Source: Clostridia bacterium
GTDB taxonomy: Bacteria > Bacillota > Clostridia > Oscillospirales > CAG-272
DNA length: 5,162 nt
Assembly (NCBI GenBank): GCA_024404655.1
Contig: JAKSPR010000216.1
Span: 1-5,162, forward strand
Reading direction: 5' to 3'
The notes below the pieces were generated by a model. It was not told the DNA's origin. It worked only from the letters and a program-made list of their open reading frames with translations, and ran no database searches. Within the stretch, counting starts at the first letter, position 1. Each line of letters starts with the position of its first letter. The position numbers and the translations under genes are program-made. Below, piece after piece: positions 1 to 5,162 of this stretch.

Positions 1-35
1 CAAACCCTGCCGTATCAGTTAAGCCGGAGGTACCA

Positions 36-1706
36 ATGAAAAAACGCCATACATCCCCTGCCCTGTATCTATGCGTTTTCCTTTGTCTATTTGTTATTTT
101 CTGCGTCACAGGATGCAGTGGGCAGGCTCATGAAACGGATATAGATCCTACCCCCGTCGTCTGCGGGATGAACGTGATCACGGCAGCAGAAGCCGGGAAT
201 ATCACAGAGGGGCTCCAGATATCGGAAAAACCGGTGCCGGAGATCACCGCCCATCCGGGAGCTGCGCCGGAGGACTCCCATATCATACCCTGTGCCGACA
301 ACGAGATCAAACCGACCTATTATCTTCCCCTTGACCCGGATACGGAATTATGGGATGACCTGACGCTGGAAATTCCCGGCTGTACGCTCTATCTGGTCTC
401 CGATACCTATCCGAACAAGAAAGCCTCCCTTGCCGACAACCGGCGGTACCGACTGATCTACTGCGGGGCGCACTATTATGGAGAAGCGTATCTCTATTTC
501 ACCGGCATGCCGATGTTGACTGTCAATCTGACCAAAAGCGGCAGCCGCGTCGATCGGACCGATATCGGGGACAAACCGAGCAACATGCACTTTTCCTACT
601 ATGACGGCTGCGACGCCGCAACCGGAGAAATTACCTCGGCAGTTTGTTCGGGAAAGATCCACATCCGCGGTGACACCTCGCGAGGGTACGAAAAGCACTC
701 CTTCCGGTTCTCGCTCTATAAAGACGATACCATGACCGAGCAGAAGAATCTTTCCATGTGCGGTCTGCGCAAGGATGACGACTGGATTCTGAACGCCATG
801 TATCAGGAGGAAACCAAGGTCCGGGATATGCTGTGCTACGGGATCTGGGAAGATCTGGACGGCGATCACTATGGTGACGGGACGGTTCTCGGTACCCGGA
901 TGCGGTATGTGGAGCTGATCATCGGAGGCAAATACTGGGGTCTGTACGGTCTCTGTGAGCCGCCGGATGCCAAGCAGTTCGGTATGAACGAGGAACATCC
1001 CGGCAGTATCTGCAAGATCAGTTCCTGGGAGGTCCCCTCGGTCAAGGATATCCAGAATGCCATCAAGCGAAAGTCCAACACCGTTGCCCGGGTGGAGCTC
1101 AAATACCCCGATGAAGTCACGGTGGACGGGTGGAAGCCGTTTATGGACTTCCTCGAAACCGCATACGAGGGTTCCTCAAACTATTTTGACAAGAACATCG
1201 GCAAAGTCATGGATGTTGACAATATGCTGAAGTTCTGGGTCTTTCTGAATGTCTGCTCAGCCGAGGACAGCCATTTCAAGAACATGTGCGTGGTCTCCCG
1301 CGCCGATGACGGCAAGGTGCTCCTAGTGCCCTGGGACTGCGATATTTCCTTCGGCATCAGCTGGCAGCAGCCGACCTATCTGCATCTTTACCACAATCCC
1401 GACCGGACCTTCACCGGGATTTACAACCAGAAATCCACGGAACGGCTGGTGCGGCGCAATCCGGAAGATGCCGATGCGAAACTGAAAGCCCTCTGGGGAG
1501 AACTCCGGGGCAGCTGGCTGACGGAGAAAGAACTCATCCGGCGGGCGCGCTCCTACTTTGCTTATATCAATGAGACCGGCGCTATGGCGCGCAACCATCA
1601 GAGATGGGAAAGGAGCGGCTATATCGACAATCTCGATTATCTGGAAGAATACATTCATGCAAGACTTCCCTACCTTGACAAATACATAAAGGATCTCGGA
1701 AAATAA
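36..1706 (+). CDS. CotH-family protein-kinase-like lipoprotein, secreted
   Basis: This 556-residue protein has a lipoprotein signal: a Lys/Arg start, a hydrophobic stretch at about 9-25 and the lipobox V-T-G-C with lipidated Cys27. It is probably anchored on the outer face of the membrane. Residues about 30-200 form a region I cannot assign. Residues about 205-550 match the CotH kinase-like fold: an H-I-R-G-D-x-S segment at 209-215 followed by K220 and F223-R224, a D-W-I-L-N-A-M-Y block at 249-256 ending in a K-V-R-D motif, a Y-V-E-L...G-x-Y-W-G-L-Y strand pair at 291-304, D411-S-H-F-K-N, and W433-D-C-D436-I-S-F-G, which resembles the metal-binding loop. In Bacillus, CotH phosphorylates spore-coat proteins on serine; lipidated homologues are common in Clostridia, but their substrates are mostly unknown. 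The start is supported by GGAGG at 26-30, five bases upstream. No promoter is visible in the 35 upstream bases, so it may lie in an operon beginning outside the window. The family call is firm; kinase activity is inferred. Confidence 0.85.
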   Translation: MKKRHTSPALYLCVFLCLFVIFCVTGCSGQAHETDIDPTPVVCGMNVITAAEAGNITEGLQISEKPVPEITAHPGAAPEDSHIIPCADNEIKPTYYLPLDPDTELWDDLTLEIPGCTLYLVSDTYPNKKASLADNRRYRLIYCGAHYYGEAYLYFTGMPMLTVNLTKSGSRVDRTDIGDKPSNMHFSYYDGCDAATGEITSAVCSGKIHIRGDTSRGYEKHSFRFSLYKDDTMTEQKNLSMCGLRKDDDWILNAMYQEETKVRDMLCYGIWEDLDGDHYGDGTVLGTRMRYVELIIGGKYWGLYGLCEPPDAKQFGMNEEHPGSICKISSWEVPSVKDIQNAIKRKSNTVARVELKYPDEVTVDGWKPFMDFLETAYEGSSNYFDKNIGKVMDVDNMLKFWVFLNVCSAEDSHFKNMCVVSRADDGKVLLVPWDCDISFGISWQQPTYLHLYHNPDRTFTGIYNQKSTERLVRRNPEDADAKLKALWGELRGSWLTEKELIRRARSYFAYINETGAMARNHQRWERSGYIDNLDYLEEYIHARLPYLDKYIKDLGK

Positions 1707-1710
1707 AACG

Positions 1711-1743
1711 ATCCCGCATCCTGCGAAAAACAGGATGCGGGAT
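1711..1743. terminator. Bidirectional rho-independent terminator
   Basis: A perfect 13-base inverted repeat (ATCCCGCATCCTG paired with its complement) encloses a 7-base loop, CGAAAAA. It begins four bases after the stop of the CotH-like gene. On the minus strand it lies 19 bases after the stop of the amidohydrolase gene, where the stem is followed by CGTTTTATTTT, a good U-tract. On the plus strand the tail TATTCTTTAT is a weaker U-tract. It therefore probably terminates both converging units, more strongly on the minus strand. Confidence 0.93.
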
Positions 1744-1762
1744 TATTCTTTATCGGATATGA

Positions 1763-2920
1763 TCAGCAGACCGCGCCGTCGATGGCAGCGGTTTTGCCGT
1801 CAAGGATCACGCGGCGGACCTTTGCGGTAATCTCAAACAGATTACCGTCACAAAGGATGATATCGGCGTCCTTTCCGACTTCGAGAGAACCGACGCGGCC
1901 TTCCACCCCGATGTGGCGGGCAGCATTGATGGTAACGGCACGGAGGGCGTCAAAGGGATCCATACCGGCACGGATGGCCATTCCGGCACAGAGCGCCAGC
2001 TGATCCTCGCCCGTGACGGGGGAATCAGTAATGATGGAGACCGGGATGCCCGCTTTTGCAAGGATTCCGGGGGTCGCATAAGTACGATTGGCAAGTTCGG
2101 ATTTGCTGGCACCGCTCATGATGGGACCGACGGCTACCGGGAAACCGGAGCGTTTGACCTCATCGACGATCAGATGACCTTCGGTGCAGTGCTCCAGCGT
2201 CATGCGGACACCGAATTCCTTTGCGATGCGAATTGCGGTACAGATATCATCCGCACGGTGAGCGTGGGCTTTCAGCGGGATCTCGCCGCGCATGACGGGC
2301 AGCAGAGCATGGAGCTTCATATCAAAGCCGGGACGCTTGGAAACATCTTCCCCCGCTGCGTCCAGTTTTTCCATATATTCTTTTGCTTTGAACAGCATCT
2401 CCCGCAGCTTGGCGGCGGTGGTCATGCGGGCACTGATGCCCTTGCCGGAATAGCAGCGCTTGGGGTTTTCGCCGAAGGCGCATTTCATGGCTGCGGATTC
2501 CAGCAGCACCATATCGTCCACGCACCGGCCTCTTGTCTTGACGGCAACAAAGGTACCGCCGAGGACATTGGAACTGCCGGGACCTGCACAGACCGTAGTA
2601 ACACCAGCTGCCAGAGCCTTCGGGATCGCCTGATCCTGAGGGCTGAAGCTGTCGATACCGCGCATCTGCGGTGTGACGGCGTCGCCGTATTCGTTATAGT
2701 CCTGTCCGACCGGGCCAAGACCGTAATTGTCAAGACCGATATGACAGTGCGCTTCCACAAGACCGGGATAGATGTTCAGTCCCCGGGCGTCGATGATCTC
2801 TTCGCTTTCTGCGGTAAGATTTTCACCGATCGCAGCGATTTTTCCGTCTTTTACAAGAATATCGGCAATATAGGGTTCACCGTGTACGGCATCATGGATC
2901 AGACCATTTTTAATCAGCAT
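1763..2920 (-). CDS. Metal-dependent amidohydrolase (imidazolonepropionase-like superfamily)
   Basis: This 385-residue protein is a full-length member of the amidohydrolase superfamily, predicted cytoplasmic with no signal peptide. Residues 1-55 form the N-terminal half of the flanking beta-sandwich, ending in the usual Y-P-G-L-V-E-A segment. Metal-ligand candidates are H58 and H60 (E-A-H-C-H-I-G), H219 and H221 (K-A-H-A-H-R-A-D-D), H244 (L-E-H-C-T-E-G) and D299 (I-T-D-S-P-V), all present in the expected order. The C-terminus has the standard V-G-S-L-E-V-G-K-D-A-D-I-I-L block and closes the sandwich. The substrate cannot be read from the sequence: relatives hydrolyse cyclic amides, dipeptides and other C-N bonds, and this subgroup is largely uncharacterised. 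I chose the ATG at 2918-2920 because AAGGAG lies six bases upstream. An in-frame ATG at 2965 would lie inside the preceding gene and add 15 residues outside the family's usual start. It follows the GH43 gene by 13 bases on the same strand, so both are probably on one message. Confidence 0.9.
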   Translation of the reverse strand: MLIKNGLIHDAVHGEPYIADILVKDGKIAAIGENLTAESEEIIDARGLNIYPGLVEAHCHIGLDNYGLGPVGQDYNEYGDAVTPQMRGIDSFSPQDQAIPKALAAGVTTVCAGPGSSNVLGGTFVAVKTRGRCVDDMVLLESAAMKCAFGENPKRCYSGKGISARMTTAAKLREMLFKAKEYMEKLDAAGEDVSKRPGFDMKLHALLPVMRGEIPLKAHAHRADDICTAIRIAKEFGVRMTLEHCTEGHLIVDEVKRSGFPVAVGPIMSGASKSELANRTYATPGILAKAGIPVSIITDSPVTGEDQLALCAGMAIRAGMDPFDALRAVTINAARHIGVEGRVGSLEVGKDADIILCDGNLFEITAKVRRVILDGKTAAIDGAVC

Positions 2921-2926
2921 GGCAGT

Positions 2927-2932
2927 CTCCTT
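2927..2932 (-). promoter_or_regulatory. Ribosome binding site that fixes the amidohydrolase start
   Basis: AAGGAG lies on the minus strand, six bases before the ATG at 2918-2920 and just after the stop codon of the GH43 gene at 2934-2936. It supports the 385-residue form over a start at 2965 and allows independent initiation on a shared message. Confidence 0.85.
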
Positions 2933-2933
2933 A

Positions 2934-3998
2934 TCAGTCAAAATCTTCAATGCGCCATTCGTCATGCCAGCGGAGCTCCGGTTTGACGTCGGCGTTCAGG
3001 GTGACAGGCAGCCAGACATAATCCGCCTGAGAGGCATTGGCGACCAGAGGAAGAGGATGAGCAAAGGTATCGGCAAGTGCTTTTGCCTCTTTTCCCTTAC
3101 CGCTGAACAGCAGCGTGAACCATGGGCCGATCTCATCGTAGGTATGCTCGTTTGCGTTGACAAGCCAGCGGTCGGCGCAGGCGATATAGAGATTCTTTTT
3201 GCCCTGCACGCGGAAGACGCTGGAAATCTGGCTGTGGAAGGAAGTATGGCTGTCATCACCCACATGGGGATCGCCGAGCACGGTAAAGGGTCCGTGCCAG
3301 GTATCGGCGACAGCGACCTCGGAGGGATTCGGATAGTATCCGGTGGTGCCGGAGGTGAACAGATAATGCTTGCTTCCGATCATGAAATGAGCGGGTGCTT
3401 CTCTGACGAAGGGAGGCCCGTCATGATGGGGGAAATGGGTGGAATAGTAGCCGGTGACATCGGTGTAGTCGTCGTTCAGGTCGGCGCAGATGAGTTCACT
3501 GTGGACGCGCTCGAAGTACCAGTAGGCCTTGCCGTCGTCGGCCTTGACGAGGTCAAAGTCACCGCTGCTCATGCCGAAGGGCTTCACGCCCTCGCGGACG
3601 ATGGTATACGGACCGAGAATATTGTCCGCTGTGAGGACGGTCATATCCTGGGTATTGTCCCGTTCCATGATCTTCAGCCACGCGACGTATTTTTTGGTCT
3701 TTTCGTTATATAGGATATGGGGGCGGTCCATGAAGCGCTTGGGGTGGAGCGAGGATTCGGGATCATCCACGTTCGGCGGGATGATCAGTCCTCTGTCTTC
3801 CCAGTTATAAAGGTCACGGGAGGAATAGCAGCGGACACCGTAGTGCCAGACGCCGTCCTCGCCGTTGGTCTTTTCCTTGTTCTCGCCGTACCAGTAATAG
3901 ACACCGTCAATATACATGACGGAACCGCCGTGCGCCTGGATGCGGTTTCCGTTGGTATCAAGCCATACCTGACCCGGTCTGATTGCATTGTAAGCCAT
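2934..3998 (-). CDS. Glycoside hydrolase family 43 protein, exo-beta-1,3-galactanase-like
   Basis: This 354-residue protein is predicted to be cytoplasmic (no signal peptide) and to act on imported oligosaccharides. It spans a single five-bladed beta-propeller without an added carbohydrate-binding domain. Recognisable blocks are I-Q-A-H-G-G (20-25) followed by Y-Y-W-Y-G-E-N-K (34-41), C-Y-S-S-x-D-L-Y-N-W (57-66), D91-R-P with Y-N-E-K-T-K-K-Y-V (97-105), S-G-D-F-D-L-V-K-x-D-D-G-K-A-Y (145-159), R-E200-A-P (199-202), S-Q257 (256-257), D-R-W (276-278) and Y-V-W-L-P-V (327-332). This pattern is that of GH43 subfamily 24, which removes galactose from beta-1,3-galactan. E200 is the candidate catalytic acid and Q257 matches the glutamine proposed to replace the usual Asp base in that group. 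D91 stands where I recall a glutamate. The ATG at 3996-3998 is chosen because AAGGAG lies eight bases upstream; an ATG at 4019 lacks this. Family assignment is confident, substrate moderate. It is the first gene of the minus-strand operon. Confidence 0.85.
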   Translation of the reverse strand: MAYNAIRPGQVWLDTNGNRIQAHGGSVMYIDGVYYWYGENKEKTNGEDGVWHYGVRCYSSRDLYNWEDRGLIIPPNVDDPESSLHPKRFMDRPHILYNEKTKKYVAWLKIMERDNTQDMTVLTADNILGPYTIVREGVKPFGMSSGDFDLVKADDGKAYWYFERVHSELICADLNDDYTDVTGYYSTHFPHHDGPPFVREAPAHFMIGSKHYLFTSGTTGYYPNPSEVAVADTWHGPFTVLGDPHVGDDSHTSFHSQISSVFRVQGKKNLYIACADRWLVNANEHTYDEIGPWFTLLFSGKGKEAKALADTFAHPLPLVANASQADYVWLPVTLNADVKPELRWHDEWRIEDFD

Positions 3999-4006
3999 GA
4001 CAAAAA

Positions 4007-4012
4007 CTCCTT
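4007..4012 (-). promoter_or_regulatory. Ribosome binding site that fixes the GH43 start
   Basis: AAGGAG lies on the minus strand, eight bases before the ATG at 3996-3998. It overlaps the first codons of a longer reading that would start at 4019, so it argues for the 354-residue protein. Confidence 0.85.
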
Positions 4013-4033
4013 TTTGCATATTTGGTTGTGTTT

Positions 4034-4062
4034 ATTGTATCATGGATGCACCTGCTTGTCAA
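4034..4062 (-). promoter_or_regulatory. Sigma-A-type promoter of the GH43-amidohydrolase operon
   Basis: On the minus strand, TTGACA (4057-4062) and TACAAT (4034-4039) are separated by exactly 17 bases. The -35 is a perfect consensus and the -10 differs at one base. Transcription should begin near 4027, giving a leader of about 30 bases that carries the AAGGAG site. Confidence 0.82.
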
Positions 4063-4110
4063 CCATTTTTCTGCCGGTTCCGCGATGCCGTGATATCCAT
4101 TTGCCATTGT

Positions 4111-4136
4111 GTCAAATCATGCAAACCGGATTTGAC
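4111..4136. promoter_or_regulatory. Inverted repeat between divergent promoters, candidate operator
   Basis: GTCAAATC (4111-4118) and its exact complement GATTTGAC (4129-4136) are separated by 10 bases, so the half-sites are 18 bases apart centre to centre, close to two helical turns. The site ends about 36 bases before the plus-strand -35 and begins about 48 bases before the minus-strand -35. This suits an activator or shared regulator of both units. It has no T-tract and lies outside both predicted transcripts, so a terminator is unlikely. The regulator is not encoded in the window. Confidence 0.5.
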
Positions 4137-4172
4137 GATAATAACAAAATTACATGACTTTCCTATATCTTA

Positions 4173-4201
4173 TTGACTTTTCCGTGAGGTTTGTTTATAA
4201 T
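4173..4201 (+). promoter_or_regulatory. Sigma-A-type promoter of the solute-binding protein gene
   Basis: TTGACT (4173-4178) and TATAAT (4196-4201) are separated by exactly 17 bases. The -10 is a perfect consensus and the -35 differs at its last base. Transcription should start near 4208, leaving a leader of about 46 bases before the ATG at 4254. It is divergent from the GH43 promoter, with 110 bases between the two -35 elements. Confidence 0.82.
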
Positions 4202-4215
4202 AATATTATATTATT
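4199..4215. repeat. AT-only inverted repeat over the -10 and transcription start
   Basis: AATAATA (4199-4205) and its complement TATTATT (4209-4215) flank a 3-base centre, TTA. The repeat overlaps the end of the -10 element and the predicted start site. It could be a repressor site or simply help strand opening; because it is all A and T, chance is a real alternative. Confidence 0.35.
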
Positions 4216-4253
4216 TTCCCAATTTTTCTATATCTGGAAAGGAATCCTGTCCT

Positions 4254-5162
4254 ATGGAAATCACAACAAAATCAAGACGACTTCGTATTGCTGCATGGAT
4301 CCTCGGTGTACTGACCGTTCTTCCTGCTGCTGTCTCCTGCGGTGATACTGCCACAGCTCCGTCACCGGATGCACAGACCCAGGCCAAAGAAAACGTTACG
4401 GTAGAAGAAGCTGAAACGGAAAACCCGAATGTTGCCGGTATCCGCAACACCCTTGCCAAACTGGAAGGAAAAGATTACGGCGGTGTTGATTTCGTCATCA
4501 TGGACAGATCCGCAGAAGCAAACCCGAACTGGGTCGCCATCGACGTTTTCAGTGAAGGTGAGAACGGCGACACCATCAACGATGCTGTCTACCAGAGAAA
4601 CAGAGCACTGGAAGAAAATCTGAATATCCACATCAAAGATATGCAGGAAAAGATCCCCTCTACCACAGCAAAGAAGCTCGTTACCGCGGGTGACAGCGCA
4701 TTTGATCTGATGACCGATGGTCTGAACGATATCGGTTCCATCGTCTCCTCCGGATGCCTGATGAATCTGGACGACGTTCCCGGTCTGCAGCTTTCCAACC
4801 CCTGGTGGGACCAGCAGATGAACGCCGAGCTTTCTGTTGCAGGCAAGCACTTCTTCTGCACCGGTGATATCTCCATCATGGATAACTACGGTACATGGTG
4901 CTTCATGTTCAATAAGACCCTTGCACAGAACTATGACCTGCCGGACTTCTACCAGCTTGTCCGTGACGGCAAGTGGACCTTTGATGCCATGTATGACGCT
5001 GCCAAGCAGGTTGCTTTCGACCTCGACGGCAACGGCAAGATGGAAGAAGACGATCAGTGGGGGCTTTATACCGAAGATTACAACAACTACGCTTTCTTTG
5101 CAGCAGGCAACGAAAAGATCATTCAGAAAGACAAAGACGATATGCCGATCCTCGCCGAATAC
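4254..5162 (+). CDS. Extracellular solute-binding lipoprotein of a carbohydrate ABC transporter (3' end outside window)
   Basis: The frame is open from the ATG at 4254 to the last base, giving 303 residues with no stop; related proteins usually run to about 450-600. The N-terminus has basic residues (K6, R8, R9, R11), a hydrophobic core at about 12-27 and the lipobox-like A-V-S-C with Cys29, then an acidic, Ala/Thr-rich linker to about 60. The binding fold starts near 76 (Y-G-G-V-D-F). Family-typical segments follow: I-N-D-A-V-Y-Q-R-N (108-116), P-W-W-D-Q (183-187), G-D-I-S-I-M-D-N (204-211), F-N-K (219-221) and D-G-K-W-T (238-242). D256-L-D258-G-N260-G-K-M-E-E-D-D267 is an EF-hand-like calcium loop common in this family. 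It should sit outside the membrane and deliver a sugar to permeases presumably encoded downstream. AAAGGA (4238-4243), ten bases upstream, supports the start. The ligand is not readable; the divergent GH43 gene suggests a galactose-containing oligosaccharide (inference). Confidence 0.88.
   Translation, partial: MEITTKSRRLRIAAWILGVLTVLPAAVSCGDTATAPSPDAQTQAKENVTVEEAETENPNVAGIRNTLAKLEGKDYGGVDFVIMDRSAEANPNWVAIDVFSEGENGDTINDAVYQRNRALEENLNIHIKDMQEKIPSTTAKKLVTAGDSAFDLMTDGLNDIGSIVSSGCLMNLDDVPGLQLSNPWWDQQMNAELSVAGKHFFCTGDISIMDNYGTWCFMFNKTLAQNYDLPDFYQLVRDGKWTFDAMYDAAKQVAFDLDGNGKMEEDDQWGLYTEDYNNYAFFAAGNEKIIQKDKDDMPILAEY

Noticed and set aside
348..998. A 216-codon open frame on the minus strand within the CotH-like gene
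   Set aside because: There is no ribosome binding site or recognisable motif, and the plus strand reads through a conserved CotH domain.
1913..2986. A 357-codon open frame on the plus strand, opposite the amidohydrolase gene
   Set aside because: The translation is low in complexity and shows no family motifs. It lacks a promoter and ribosome binding site and runs into the next gene. The opposite strand encodes a full amidohydrolase with all metal ligands, so this is a by-product of its codon bias.
2919..3713. A 264-codon open frame on the plus strand, opposite the GH43 gene
   Set aside because: It is rich in Gly, Val and Asp in a way typical of antisense frames of GC-biased genes. The opposite strand has clear GH43 motifs, a promoter and a ribosome binding site.
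4120..4135. A CcpA/LacI-type catabolite operator (TG...CG...CA) inside the intergenic palindrome
   Set aside because: There is a TG and a central CG, but the spacing is off by one and the right half ends in GA rather than CA, so the match to a cre-type site is too poor.
4163..4235. Direct repeat CTATATCT at 4163-4170 and 4228-4235
   Set aside because: Eight bases repeated once in an AT-rich stretch is likely to be chance, and the two copies sit at unrelated positions relative to the promoter.
4154..4345. A 63-codon plus-strand frame spanning the promoter and start of the solute-binding protein gene
   Set aside because: It would begin upstream of the predicted transcription start and overlaps the true gene in another frame, with no ribosome binding site.
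4362..4850. A 162-codon open frame on the minus strand within the solute-binding protein gene
   Set aside because: The plus-strand frame from 4254 has a promoter, ribosome binding site, lipobox and family motifs, so this frame is a shadow.

Overview
The window looks like part of a chromosome from an anaerobic, gut-type Firmicute (class Clostridia, possibly Oscillospirales-like). This is inferred from the strong AAGGAG-type ribosome binding sites, sigma-A-type promoters, moderately GC-rich genes around an AT-rich intergenic region, two Gram-positive-style lipoproteins, and the style of the sugar-binding protein. It is not proven by a marker gene.

Layout: (1) 36-1706, plus strand: a secreted lipoprotein with a CotH-type protein-kinase-like domain. 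(2) 1707-1762: a short gap holding a strong bidirectional hairpin terminator that ends both converging transcription units. (3) 1763-3998, minus strand: a two-gene operon. The promoter-proximal gene encodes a signal-less glycoside hydrolase family 43 protein that most resembles exo-beta-1,3-galactanases. The second gene, 13 bases downstream, encodes a metal-dependent amidohydrolase. (4) 3999-4253: a 255-base divergent control region. It has one near-consensus promoter for each direction, a perfect 8-base inverted repeat between the two promoters, and a second AT-rich inverted repeat over the plus-strand -10 and start site. (5) 4254 to the window end, plus strand: the first 303 codons of an extracellular solute-binding lipoprotein, presumably the first gene of a carbohydrate ABC transporter.

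Working model (inference): the binding protein captures an oligosaccharide, possibly a galactan or arabinogalactan fragment, and hands it to permeases encoded beyond the window. The cytoplasmic GH43 enzyme trims the imported sugar. The back-to-back promoters sharing a palindrome suggest joint control by one regulator. The role of the amidohydrolase in this scheme is unknown. The CotH-like gene faces the operon tail to tail and belongs to a different transcription unit. I see no RNA genes, mobile elements, CRISPR arrays or disrupted genes. The most useful unexplained items are the shared control region, the GH43-amidohydrolase pairing and the altered active-site residue in the GH43 protein.
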